A DNA stretch of 64,000 nt from UBA11710 sp049287025 (GTDB lineage Bacteria; Patescibacteriota; Patescibacteriia; Magasanikbacterales; UBA922): the NCBI GenBank assembly GCA_049287025.1, contig JBAQFA010000022.1:48779-112778 (forward strand), written 5' to 3'. A program made the position numbers and the translations under genes. The notes beneath the pieces were generated by a model that did no database searches, was not told the DNA's origin, and saw only the letters and a list, made by a program, of their open reading frames with translations. This document shows positions 1 to 8,433 of the stretch, one piece after another (position 1 is the stretch's first letter; every line of letters begins with the position of its first letter).

Positions 1-930
1 GAAATTGAAACTTTACAATTATCAATTGAGGACAAAGAAAAAGTCATGAATAAACAAAAATTAATTTTGGCTGAGCTAATTCAAGATATACATTATAATG
101 ATAATAAAAATTATTTGGAGATCGCCGCTGGCTATGATAACTTTTCTGATTTTTATAATCAACTGCAATATGTGCAGACCTTGGATCAGGAATTGGGAAA
201 GAATGTGAAGACTCTACGTGGTATAAAAGAAGAATTGCAAGCTAAAAAGACTCAAACTGAAGAATGCAAAAAATCTTATGATGATTTGAAAAAAGAATTA
301 GAAGAAAAAATGAAAGATTTGAATGATCAGGTGAATTATAAAGCTACTTTGCTGACTCAAACTCAATCATCTGAAGCTAAATACCAAACATTATTAACTA
401 GTTTAAAATCTCAATATCAACAAATAGAAAATGAAGTTTCATCAATTGAACAAGAAGTGAGAAGAAAACTTGAAGCGGCTAATAAATTGGATAATATTCC
501 TGGTGATTCTACGCAATTGTCTTGGCCAACCCAGAGTCGATATATAACAGCTCGTTTTCATGATCCAGATTATCCTTATCGTCATGTTTTTGAACATACA
601 GGTATAGACATTAGGGCTGGTCATGGAACAGCCTTAAAAGCGGCTGCCTCAGGCTATGTAGCCCGGGCAAAAAAGTGTTCTCTGGCTAGTTGTTATAGTT
701 ATGTCATGTTGGTTCATTCTGGTGGAATTGCGACTGTTTATGGTCATATGAGTGGTATTACAGTGTCAGAAGATCAATTTGTCACCAGAGGGGACATAGT
801 TGGTTATTCTGGTGGTACACCTGGCACAGCTGGTGCGGGTCCATTTGTGACTGGGCCACATCTTCATTTTGAAGTCAGAAAAGATGGTATTCCAGTTAAT
901 CCATTGAATTATCTGGTACAGGACTGGTAA
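1..930 (+). CDS. M23 family peptidoglycan endopeptidase with coiled coil, 5' partial
   Basis: Likely a secreted or anchored cell-wall hydrolase or amidase activator of the NlpD/EnvC type. The reading frame is open to the first base of the window, so the gene begins upstream and the ATG at 46 is probably internal. The first half (to about residue 150 from that ATG) is charged, Gln/Glu/Lys-rich coiled coil. The second half is a LytM/M23 domain with the zinc motif HTGID (His at 184) and HLHFE (272-274), so the metal site looks intact. A CSLASC segment in the domain holds two close cysteines, unusual for the family. It is one of only two sizeable + strand genes. Family assignment is firm; substrate is inferred. 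Confidence 0.9.
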   Translation, partial: EIETLQLSIEDKEKVMNKQKLILAELIQDIHYNDNKNYLEIAAGYDNFSDFYNQLQYVQTLDQELGKNVKTLRGIKEELQAKKTQTEECKKSYDDLKKELEEKMKDLNDQVNYKATLLTQTQSSEAKYQTLLTSLKSQYQQIENEVSSIEQEVRRKLEAANKLDNIPGDSTQLSWPTQSRYITARFHDPDYPYRHVFEHTGIDIRAGHGTALKAAASGYVARAKKCSLASCYSYVMLVHSGGIATVYGHMSGITVSEDQFVTRGDIVGYSGGTPGTAGAGPFVTGPHLHFEVRKDGIPVNPLNYLVQDW

Positions 931-980
931 TTTGTTTGCGATACTAATATACGAATTCATACTAATTATACTAATATAAT

Positions 981-1574
981 ATGGTTATTGTTTTTGATCT
1001 AAGTGGAGTATTTTTAAATAAAGGAATGAAAGTGGCGATTAAAAGAATAAGTAATAAATATAATTTAGAACCTGAAAAAATCAGGTTTGTTTTAAATGGT
1101 TCTTTTGCTGAGGAATATAGGAGTGGTTTAATTGACGTAGTTGATTTTTGGGAGAAGGCTAAAAATAAATTAGGTGTAGAAGACATTGCTGGTGTAAAAC
1201 AAATATTTTTTGATTCATATGAACCACAAAAATCCTCAGTTGAATTGATTAAACAGATTAAGAGTAAAGGAATTAGAGTTGGCTATTTATCAAATAGTCC
1301 AAAAGACAGAACAGAATATCTAGACAAAAAATATAATTTCATTTCGTTATTTGATTTTGGACTTTTTTCTTTTGATGCTCATCTGTGTAAACCAGATAAG
1401 AAAGTTTATGAGAAATTATTAGAGGATTTTGATTTGAAAGCCGAAGATGTTATCTATACTGACGATGTCCAAAAAAATCTGGAACCGGCAAAAGAGCTTG
1501 GTATAAAGACAGTGTTGTTTAATGATGTAGAAAGTTTTAAAAAAGAACTTGAACAGTCGGGCATAATACTCTAA
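981..1574 (+). CDS. HAD-superfamily hydrolase (subfamily IA, YihX-like)
   Basis: A 197-aa haloacid dehalogenase-like phosphatase. Motif I is FDLSGVF (nucleophile Asp6, with Ser at the usual second Asp, as in related proteins that read DLGGV). Motif II is YLSNSP, the motif III lysine lies in CKPDKK, and motif IV is YTDDVQKN. The helical cap between motifs I and II matches subfamily IA. Such proteins dephosphorylate small sugar or nucleotide phosphates; the substrate cannot be read from sequence. It follows the M23 gene after 50 bp of spacer built from ACTAATATAC-like words, and ends before a clear + strand terminator. Confidence 0.85.
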   Translation: MVIVFDLSGVFLNKGMKVAIKRISNKYNLEPEKIRFVLNGSFAEEYRSGLIDVVDFWEKAKNKLGVEDIAGVKQIFFDSYEPQKSSVELIKQIKSKGIRVGYLSNSPKDRTEYLDKKYNFISLFDFGLFSFDAHLCKPDKKVYEKLLEDFDLKAEDVIYTDDVQKNLEPAKELGIKTVLFNDVESFKKELEQSGIIL

Positions 1575-1660
1575 AAATTATTAGCTGATAAATATCTTGT
1601 GTCGCACAATATTTAGGAAGGGGAGAGAGGATATAGAAAAAGGGGATATAAAAATTAATA

Positions 1661-1695
1661 AAAGACCTCATTAATATGTGAGGTCTTTGTTTTTA
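1661..1695 (+). terminator. Rho-independent terminator after the HAD gene
   Basis: A 10-bp stem AAAGACCTCA / TGAGGTCTTT (1661-1670 and 1679-1688) is followed by GTTTTTAA on the + strand. It closes the + strand unit that contains the HAD gene. Confidence 0.85.
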
Positions 1696-1889
1696 ATAAA
1701 TGTTTTAAATTACTAATTACTAATTCACCTAATTTCTAATAAAAAAATAAAATAAATTTTAAAATCAATAATATTTTATATAAGTGTGTTGAAGGTATAG
1801 TAAATAAGGTAAATGGTATTAGTTGTGAGTCTTTTTGGCTTAACTTAGTAGTATGTTTATACCTGGGCTCTAGAAACCCCTAGTATATA

Positions 1890-1917
1890 GTGTCGTATAA
1901 GATATATTGTGCGACGC
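1890..1917. other. Candidate Xer recombination (dif-like) site
   Basis: Left arm GTGTCGTATAA (1890-1900), 6-bp centre GATATA, right arm TTGTGCGACGC (1907-1917). The 11-6-11 design with 8 of 11 arm positions palindromic is that of a dif site. A third arm-like copy, GTGTCGCACAA, lies at 1599-1609. The site sits where + and - gene sets converge, as expected at a replication terminus. The right arm departs from the AT-rich XerD-arm consensus, so this is a candidate only. Confidence 0.45.
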
Positions 1918-1960
1918 CACTACTATCTTAGTCTAAGGAGAAAAACCTATTCTCCCCTGT

Positions 1961-2977
1961 CTATTGCCAATAAATTTTTCCTAAATAACGAAGATCAATA
2001 TATTGTAAATTATTTCTTTTTATTTTATTTTTTAAAGTATATTGCAATTCTTCAAATTGTTTATCAATTTCTTTATTTAGCTTCACTTTTATGTCCCAAC
2101 CCTCCCTAGTCTTGATTATCCCATCTCCCAGGTCGTTTTCTAGCACTACATAGCCAAATGCTATATCAGTCCGCTTGGTTAATAAATTGAACCAGCTTAT
2201 AATTCCGGCCACATTGTTTTCATTCAAAACCTGATCATTCAAATTTGTGTCTCTGTTTCTAATATCATAAACAATGGGATAATCACCCATTTCATTTACA
2301 ATATTTCTAACTGACGGAATATGGGCTAATTTTATCACATCAGTTTTTGTAATAATTTCACCCGTTTCATTGGTTGAAGTGGTTATTTTGGTTTCAGTTT
2401 GCCATTCATCATCCCCGACTTTACGAAGAATTTCTACAATATGGCCATCAGTCCCAATATAACTATAATTTATTCCATTGTCATAAATCAAAGTAGAAAT
2501 TTTTTCTTCAACTACGATATTTAAATTATTCGGAAAAGTCTTGCTAATAATAATTGATTCAATGGGAAATTTTTCTTTTAAAATATCTCTAACCTCGTCT
2601 AGGTCAACAATGAAATAGTTTTGTCCAGGAAAAATAAATAATCGTTTATAATTAATCACCCCCAGTGTAGCTTCTTTTATTTCTGTCTCAGAAATTCTTT
2701 GTAAGCCAGCTATGTTTATAGTTTTGATATAAAAGAAATGACTAAAAACGCTAATAATTATCATTGATAATATAGCTATACCCAAAATGGATAGTTCAAT
2801 AATTTTTTTCCAATCTCTTTCCCCTTTTTCTTGCCAAAATGGATTTCTTTTTCTCTTGTGCCAATCAAAGTCGCGCTGGGCAGTATTTTTTGAAGAAGAA
2901 AAAATAAAATCAGAAGCGATCTTGAATCCCCGACCCCACTTGCGTTTGTGTTTGTGAATGTTAAAATTATTGTACAC
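1961..2977 (-). CDS. ftsQ: FtsQ/DivIB-type cell division protein
   Basis: A 338-aa bitopic membrane protein. It has a basic cytoplasmic N-terminus, one transmembrane helix at about 60-82, then a POTRA domain starting near FYIKTINIAGL (about 83-160) and a C-terminal beta-rich region. This is the FtsQ/DivIB order; the protein links early and late divisome proteins at the septum. FtsQ is usually in a dcw cluster with ftsA and ftsZ, but here it is followed only by the convergent gap, and the gene transcribed before it encodes an oxidoreductase. Identity rests on architecture and the POTRA-like segment. Confidence 0.75.
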   Translation of the reverse strand: MYNNFNIHKHKRKWGRGFKIASDFIFSSSKNTAQRDFDWHKRKRNPFWQEKGERDWKKIIELSILGIAILSMIIISVFSHFFYIKTINIAGLQRISETEIKEATLGVINYKRLFIFPGQNYFIVDLDEVRDILKEKFPIESIIISKTFPNNLNIVVEEKISTLIYDNGINYSYIGTDGHIVEILRKVGDDEWQTETKITTSTNETGEIITKTDVIKLAHIPSVRNIVNEMGDYPIVYDIRNRDTNLNDQVLNENNVAGIISWFNLLTKRTDIAFGYVVLENDLGDGIIKTREGWDIKVKLNKEIDKQFEELQYTLKNKIKRNNLQYIDLRYLGKIYWQ

Positions 2978-2986
2978 AGTAACTTA

Positions 2987-4003
2987 TCAATTTAAACAAA
3001 GTTTATTTATTTTTTCCATTACAGTTTTATCAACATCCAACCAACCTCTTTTCAAACACTTAGCTTTATTTTTATAAGCTCGTTCTCCAGGTATTAAAAT
3101 TTCTTTTATAGTGGTTCTTTTTCTTGATTTTTTAAGTTCCTTTATTAGTTGGGTGTTTTCTTTTTTAAATTTGTTTAGATTAACAAATTTGCTTGGGTCA
3201 ATGGCTAGATATAGGGCACCACGTTGTTTCCATTTTTTATTTAAGAAATTTTTAATACCAAAACCAGAATTAACTAATGAGCCAGTTAATATTTCAAATA
3301 ATATTCCTAGAATATAACCCTTATAATCACCAAAAGGCAGAGCAGAATAAGCTTTATCTGGGTCAGTCGCTATATTTCCCTTTTTATCTAAAAAAGAATT
3401 TAGTGGTAAATTTTTGTTTAGAAGTTTAGAGAATTCTACTTCCCGCCAAGCTTTGACTGAAATTGCCATATCAGCCACGATTGGTTCACAGGTGGTTGGG
3501 ATGGCAAAGCCAATTGGATCAGTACTTATCACTGGATCAATTCCTCCAAACGGGGCTACTAGTGGAGCTCCCCCGTTATGAAAAACTATGCCAATTAAAT
3601 TATGTTTAGCAATTTCTTCAGCTTGACTACCTGGTCTAAGAATTGCTTGAGTTTTATAAGTACCGACCATAGCAATGCCAAATTGTTTGGCTTTTTTTAT
3701 TAGAATTTTTTTTGCTAATTGGGCGACTAATTGACCAGCCTGTTTGCCCCCGTCAATAAGAGCATAAGCTTTTTGATTTTTTTTAATAATAATTTTTTTT
3801 GGATCAGAACTATTTTTCAATCTATTTATATCATAAACTCCACTAACAAAAGCTGCTAAGCCGTGAGTTTTTTTACCCAACAGTTCGCCTTCTAAAAAAT
3901 CAGCAAAAATAATATTAGCAATATCTTTTTTCATTTTACATTTTGAAACTAAAAAGTTTTCGCAAGTTTTTCTAATTTCATTTATTTTTACTTTCATAAA
4001 CAT
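2987..4003 (-). CDS. Malate/L-lactate dehydrogenase family (Ldh2-like) oxidoreductase
   Basis: A 338-aa member of the Ldh2 family (malate, L-lactate, ureidoglycolate dehydrogenases; NAD(P)-dependent). Family segments are visible: THGLAAF (47-52), GGAPLVAPFGGIDP (144-157), DPIGFAIP, and a late DYKGYILG. The family's SHGxxR reads THGLAA, so the Arg is Ala, and the NSxHFG segment carrying a second catalytic His reads GTYKTQA (114-120). The fold is clear; the usual chemistry may be lost or changed. ATG at 3997 is an alternative start, and no Shine-Dalgarno is seen. The upstream spacer consists of AATCTGCTT-like words. Confidence 0.75.
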   Translation of the reverse strand: MFMKVKINEIRKTCENFLVSKCKMKKDIANIIFADFLEGELLGKKTHGLAAFVSGVYDINRLKNSSDPKKIIIKKNQKAYALIDGGKQAGQLVAQLAKKILIKKAKQFGIAMVGTYKTQAILRPGSQAEEIAKHNLIGIVFHNGGAPLVAPFGGIDPVISTDPIGFAIPTTCEPIVADMAISVKAWREVEFSKLLNKNLPLNSFLDKKGNIATDPDKAYSALPFGDYKGYILGILFEILTGSLVNSGFGIKNFLNKKWKQRGALYLAIDPSKFVNLNKFKKENTQLIKELKKSRKRTTIKEILIPGERAYKNKAKCLKRGWLDVDKTVMEKINKLCLN

Positions 4004-4146
4004 TGATTACACTGATTTAATTTCTGTTTTAATCTGCTTTAATTTGTTCAAATCTGCTGTTTTGTATAATTTAACAGCAGATTAAACGAATTATAACGGA
4101 TTTGAGCAGATATATACAACGCTAATTAATTTTATGTGTTATATTA
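4004..4146. repeat. Spacer of reiterated AATC(T/A)GTT-type words with an inverted repeat
   Basis: This 143-bp spacer repeats variants of AATCTGCTTTAAT in both orientations, including an inverted pair AATCTGCTGTT / AACAGCAGATT (about 4051-4084). Closely related words occur before the ferredoxin gene (51180-51262), around GxxExxY (13118-13145 and 13545-13590) and at 56480-56530. No gene is seen. Confidence 0.6.
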
Positions 4147-4560
4147 CTAAATGATTTTTTGTAAATCACCATAAATAATGGTTGGCTTTACCGCTTCAAT
4201 CTCTGATTCACAGTAGGGCATTTTTGGTATTGGATTGAGTAAAAAAATCTTTTGATTTAGTACATGAGCAAAGCCTATTTCCATTAAGGTATTACCACCA
4301 ATATAATTTTCAATATTGTTTTTATCAAAATTTAAAACAAGAATGGCGTCAGCGCCTTGCATCATATTCCAAAATTCACGAATAGCATCATCGTTGTGTT
4401 TTTGGTAGAGTTTTATATCCTCTATCTCTTCAGCTGTCTTGCCAATCATTGTTTTGTGAAGATTTGTTAAAAAAGCTTCATGACCTAATTCAGAAAGTTT
4501 GTTGCGGTACTCAACCATTTTGTCGGTAAATTGCATGGAACCTACAATTCCTATTTTCAT
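4147..4560 (-). CDS. Nucleoside 2-deoxyribosyltransferase-like / Rossmann-type protein
   Basis: A 137-aa protein beginning MKIGIVGSM, with a middle segment ADAILVLNFDK (about 90-100) and GGNTLMEIGFAHVLN followed by KIFLLNPIP. This order, an N-terminal GS strand-loop and an acidic (N/T)xxExG(Y/F)A helix, is that of the nucleoside 2-deoxyribosyltransferase-like fold, where the Glu is catalytic in true enzymes. The substrate cannot be named. Many reduced genomes carry similar short proteins of unknown role. It is 13 bp after the FemX-like gene's neighbour block and may be co-transcribed with it. Confidence 0.6.
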   Translation of the reverse strand: MKIGIVGSMQFTDKMVEYRNKLSELGHEAFLTNLHKTMIGKTAEEIEDIKLYQKHNDDAIREFWNMMQGADAILVLNFDKNNIENYIGGNTLMEIGFAHVLNQKIFLLNPIPKMPYCESEIEAVKPTIIYGDLQKII

Positions 4561-4573
4561 ATTAAAATTTATA

Positions 4574-5587
4574 TCAAAATCCCCTTTTAATTTTTCTAAT
4601 TGACTCTACCAACCAATTTAACCAATATTTGGATGTAATGGGTAAATCTTGGCAATGTAATAAATCTTTTTGTGAGCCACCAAAACCTTTTTTAAAATGA
4701 GTGATACCATGGAAAGGATGATTTTTTGGTGAGTTTTCTGGCGCTATTCCCCAAAAATTATAATATTTTATATTTCTTTTTTTTGCTTCTTTTATAGCTT
4801 CCCATTGCAGTAAATACGAGGTTGGTAGGCGTTTATCAAGGCTCAGTGAAGCTCCATGGCGATAAGCAGACATGTTGCCGTAAAACATAACTATAGCAGA
4901 AGAATCTAGTCTTCCATCTGGTAAATAAGCATTAAGAACAAGAGCTTCATTGTGTTGAGAGAAAACAGAAAATTCGTTGGTAATATATTTTTGGGAAAAG
5001 CGATGAAAATTGTGGCGTTTGGCTGTTTCGTCATGGAGTTTATTAAAATTTTCTAGATCAGCTACTTGGTTTTTGATTTCAATTTTTACATTCTCTTTTT
5101 CACAACGATGAATTAGGTTGCGGTGATTTTTATTCATGTCAGTTAGTAGCTGTTCTTCAGTTTTATCTAAGTCTAAAATCCACGTAGTCTCGGCCAAGAC
5201 ATGCATTGGGGCTGGTCTAAAGCCTAATTTTTTAAACAGATTTTTATTGTCTTCGGTTTCATCTAGAAAAGGACTAATTCTAATAAAATCATATTTATTT
5301 TTCTCTGCAAAAGATTTTAGATAATTGATAAAAATATCTAAAAATTTATTTACTTCTCCAATTGGACCATAGGGTAAATAGAGAAAGTCCCCTCTTTTGG
5401 CATGAGTACTGATAACTAATGAACCACCAATTAATTTATAATCCTCATAAACACCAAAGATCCAGGATTGTTCAGACATTGATTCATAAAATTCTCCATA
5501 ATGAAAAGATTGAACAAAAAGTGTGTTCATTTGAGATAAGACAAAATTTTCCCAGTCATTTTTATTCTCCACTACTCTTACTTCCAT
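4574..5587 (-). CDS. FemX/FemAB-type peptidoglycan bridge aminoacyltransferase
   Basis: A 337-aa protein with two GNAT-like halves, typical of FemAB enzymes that use aminoacyl-tRNA to add cross-bridge residues to lipid II or peptidoglycan stem peptides at the cytoplasmic membrane. Visible signatures are NKNHRNLIHRCEKENV near the middle, YRHGASLSLDKRLPTSYLLQW and YYNFWGIAP in the second half. It is 5 bp downstream of an aminotransferase gene and in a four-gene block with a MurF-like ligase and an alpha/beta hydrolase, which supports a wall-peptide role. The amino acid added is unknown. Confidence 0.82.
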   Translation of the reverse strand: MEVRVVENKNDWENFVLSQMNTLFVQSFHYGEFYESMSEQSWIFGVYEDYKLIGGSLVISTHAKRGDFLYLPYGPIGEVNKFLDIFINYLKSFAEKNKYDFIRISPFLDETEDNKNLFKKLGFRPAPMHVLAETTWILDLDKTEEQLLTDMNKNHRNLIHRCEKENVKIEIKNQVADLENFNKLHDETAKRHNFHRFSQKYITNEFSVFSQHNEALVLNAYLPDGRLDSSAIVMFYGNMSAYRHGASLSLDKRLPTSYLLQWEAIKEAKKRNIKYYNFWGIAPENSPKNHPFHGITHFKKGFGGSQKDLLHCQDLPITSKYWLNWLVESIRKIKRGF

Positions 5588-5592
5588 AAAAT

Positions 5593-6831
5593 TTAATATT
5601 GGTTTATTAAGTTTATTATTCTCTCTGCATCCATATTAGTAATGTTTGTGTCAGTGGGTAGATTGATAGACATGGCAGAAAGTTCTTCAGCTTTTGGGCA
5701 ATCTCCAGTTTTGTATCCAGATTTAGTAATATCAATATCAGTCGGAGCTATGGGGCTTCTATACCAATCACCCAAAATAATATTTTGTTTTTTGGCTAAC
5801 TGTTGTAGTTCAATTGGATTTTTAACTAAAATATTATAGCGAAGCCAAACTGATTCTTCTGTCCACACGGGCTTAATAATTTTGGAATTATTAATTTTAT
5901 CATTATAAAGTTTGGCAATGGTTTGCCTATGATCATTAAATTCAGAAATTTTTTCAGTTTGATTTAATAAAATTTTCGCAAGAGCATTTGGTAGTAGTGA
6001 TGGGTAAAACAAAACTTGTTTGCCATTTTTTTCTTGGTTATAAATAATTTTATTTATTAAATTTAGTTTTTTTGCTATCCCTAAGAGCCACTTTCCTATT
6101 TTAATTCCATATAGCTTTTTACCTATAAAAAATATTGGATAATGACACAAATGTTGTTTAATTTTTAAAAGTCTAGATTGTGGCAATCGTGATTGATAAT
6201 CTTTAATTTTTTTGGCAATTTCTTCACTATTAGTAATCAATCCCCCACCTCGGACACAGGAAATAATTTTATCACTCCCAAAACTAAACATCCCAATATC
6301 ACCAAAAGTACCTAGTAATTTATTATTGTATTTAGCCCCTAAGGAATGAGCACAATCTTCAATTACTTTTAAATTATTTTGTTTGGCAATTACTAATAAT
6401 TTTTCTAAATTAGCTGGCTTGCCAAAAGTATGCTGAATAATTAAGATTTTTGCTTTAGGAGTAATTTTTTTCTGCAAATCATCTGTACTCATGTTAAAAT
6501 CACTGTCTATATCAATATATATTGGCTTGGCTCCTGTCCAAACGATAGCATTGCTCACTACCATGCATGTATAGGCTTGGACTAACACCTCATCATCCTG
6601 TTTTATTTCTAAAGATTTTAAAACATAAAATAAAGCGGTGCGACCACTATCAAAAGCAAAACTATGTTTAGCAGAGAAATAATTTTGCAACCAAATTTCT
6701 ATTTTTCCTGTGTATTCTCCTTTTTTCCAAGACAAGGGTTTAAATAAAAAAACACCAGCTGTTTTCACATCTTCCGTAGTTAGGTTAGGCGCAAAGCCAG
6801 TAAAAATAAATTTTTTAAAAAAACTAAACAT
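5593..6831 (-). CDS. DegT/DnrJ/EryC1/StrS family PLP aminotransferase
   Basis: A 412-aa PLP enzyme. The PLP-binding Asp is in IEDCAHSLGA (Asp159) and the Schiff-base lysine is Lys188 in SFGSDK, followed by the family's RGGGLITN. These enzymes usually transaminate nucleotide-linked keto sugars or, less often, other carbonyl substrates. It lies 2 bp downstream of the MurF-like gene and 5 bp before the FemX-like gene. I therefore infer a role in making or modifying an envelope precursor or wall component; the substrate is not visible. Confidence 0.85.
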   Translation of the reverse strand: MFSFFKKFIFTGFAPNLTTEDVKTAGVFLFKPLSWKKGEYTGKIEIWLQNYFSAKHSFAFDSGRTALFYVLKSLEIKQDDEVLVQAYTCMVVSNAIVWTGAKPIYIDIDSDFNMSTDDLQKKITPKAKILIIQHTFGKPANLEKLLVIAKQNNLKVIEDCAHSLGAKYNNKLLGTFGDIGMFSFGSDKIISCVRGGGLITNSEEIAKKIKDYQSRLPQSRLLKIKQHLCHYPIFFIGKKLYGIKIGKWLLGIAKKLNLINKIIYNQEKNGKQVLFYPSLLPNALAKILLNQTEKISEFNDHRQTIAKLYNDKINNSKIIKPVWTEESVWLRYNILVKNPIELQQLAKKQNIILGDWYRSPIAPTDIDITKSGYKTGDCPKAEELSAMSINLPTDTNITNMDAERIINLINQY

Positions 6832-6833
6832 AA

Positions 6834-8429
6834 CTAAATTTCTTTTTCTGAATTTTGTAGAATTTCATCTAGAACTATTTTTGGTAAACGATTTTCTAAA
6901 AGAATAGCTGAGTGAGAATTTTTTATAGTTTTAACATAATTAAGTAATTCCAGTGGTTCATAAATTGTCTTTAATTCAATATTAAATTTTGGAACCAAAC
7001 CATTTTTGATTGGTTCAATAAAATCAGGCGTGATTAAAACTAGTTCATCGGCTGTATAAGAAATTTCTCCAGCGATTTTTTCATGTTCTCCATTACTCTT
7101 TTCTCCCAGTTCTAACATACCGCGGGTTATTACAATTCTTTTTTGTTCAGTCGGAAATTTTGACAAATAGTCTAGGGCAGATTTAAAACCTTCAGGATTG
7201 GAATTGTAACTGTCGTCAATTACATTACAATTGCCATATTTATAAAGATTGACTGTCTGTGGCAGTTCTTTAATGGAATTTAAGACATCTTCACGCTGTA
7301 AACCAAAAAAATAACTTACTAAAACACAGGGTACGATATTAAAAACATTATGTACTCCACGTAGGTGGGCTTTGGTTGTCACCGGTTCATTTTTTTCATA
7401 AGTCACAGTCGCTTCAACTGTGTCCAGTGAATCATGTATATTTTGGATTAATAAATTTGGTTTGAATTCTACTTCAGTTCCAAAAGTTTTTATTTGGCAC
7501 TTAAGTTCAGATAAAAATTCTCTGCAATATGGATTGTCAGAATTGGTCACAGCCAAACCATCTTGAGGTAGAGATCGAAGTAATTCATACTTAGCTCGTT
7601 GCAAATTTTTCATACTACCAAATAGAGATAGGTGTTGATTGGCAATGGCAGTGAGAATACCAATGGTAGGTTTTACCATGTCGCAAATAGTTTTTATTTC
7701 ACCTAGATTATAAGCGCCCATTTCTACGATAAAAATTTGTTGATCAGAAAAATCTGTATTTAAAATAAATTTGGCAATGCCAATTTCCGTATTAACATGT
7801 TTGGGAGTAGATATAACTTTAAATTTTTTGGTTAAGAAGTGTTCTAAAAATATTTTTGTAGTAGTCTTACCATAACTGCCAGTAATGCCAATAACTTTTA
7901 AATTTTTGTAAGTTGTTATTTTTCTGGTAGCTCTTTTTATTATTATTTTTTTAATTAAATCAGTTAGAAAATTTACAAAGTAGACTATCAAACCAAGTAC
8001 AAAAATTCTAGTCATCATTAATATTAGCAAAGCATCCCAATTGTGTGATTTGAACAAAAAGCTTACTTCCAAAAATATAGGAATAAGAATTAAAAATGAT
8101 GATTTAAAAGTAAATACTGGTCTAATAAATTTCTTTCTTTTAAATATTTTATAAATGTCATGGATAAAGTTGATAACTAAAATAAATAAAATAACTGCCT
8201 TTTGTAGAGGAATACTTAGGGGTAAAAATAAGGCGATCATTATCAGCAAAGCTCGATGGACAATATTAAATTGAAAAGTAAAATGTTTACCTTGTTCAGT
8301 ATTTAAAAAATCTCTAAATCTATCCCAGCGATATTCTTTCAACTGAGCAAAATAAACAAAATAGCTATAGTCGGAAATAGCAGAAAAAATCCAGAGGATT
8401 AGTATAAGTAAATTTAGTGTGGAAAACAT
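6834..8429 (-). CDS. MurF-like Mur ligase with N-terminal membrane domain
   Basis: A 531-aa protein. Residues 1-160 hold about five hydrophobic helices; the rest is a Mur ligase. The P-loop is GITGSYGKTTTK (181-192), followed by KHVNTEIG, VEMGAYNLGEI, TNSDNPYC and DDSYNSNPEG, which match MurF (UDP-MurNAc-tripeptide--D-Ala-D-Ala ligase). Standard MurF has no membrane domain and about 450 residues, so this is a membrane-tethered variant. It lies 4 bp after the hydrolase gene in an envelope cassette. The substrate could be a wall peptide other than the classic D-Ala-D-Ala. Confidence 0.82.
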   Translation of the reverse strand: MFSTLNLLILILWIFSAISDYSYFVYFAQLKEYRWDRFRDFLNTEQGKHFTFQFNIVHRALLIMIALFLPLSIPLQKAVILFILVINFIHDIYKIFKRKKFIRPVFTFKSSFLILIPIFLEVSFLFKSHNWDALLILMMTRIFVLGLIVYFVNFLTDLIKKIIIKRATRKITTYKNLKVIGITGSYGKTTTKIFLEHFLTKKFKVISTPKHVNTEIGIAKFILNTDFSDQQIFIVEMGAYNLGEIKTICDMVKPTIGILTAIANQHLSLFGSMKNLQRAKYELLRSLPQDGLAVTNSDNPYCREFLSELKCQIKTFGTEVEFKPNLLIQNIHDSLDTVEATVTYEKNEPVTTKAHLRGVHNVFNIVPCVLVSYFFGLQREDVLNSIKELPQTVNLYKYGNCNVIDDSYNSNPEGFKSALDYLSKFPTEQKRIVITRGMLELGEKSNGEHEKIAGEISYTADELVLITPDFIEPIKNGLVPKFNIELKTIYEPLELLNYVKTIKNSHSAILLENRLPKIVLDEILQNSEKEI

Positions 8430-8433
8430 ATTA

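Larger units (their letters stand above)
1575..1960. other. 386-bp convergent intergenic region
   Basis: No convincing gene. It separates the only sizeable + strand genes from about 60 kb of minus-strand genes. It holds a + strand terminator (1661-1695), a spacer of reiterated ACTAATT words (1711-1740), a dif-like bipartite palindrome (1890-1917), a 12-bp inverted repeat of its right arm at 1601-1612, and a small hairpin at 1937-1955 (GGAGAA/TTCTCC) that may end the leftward ftsQ transcript. Confidence 0.6.
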
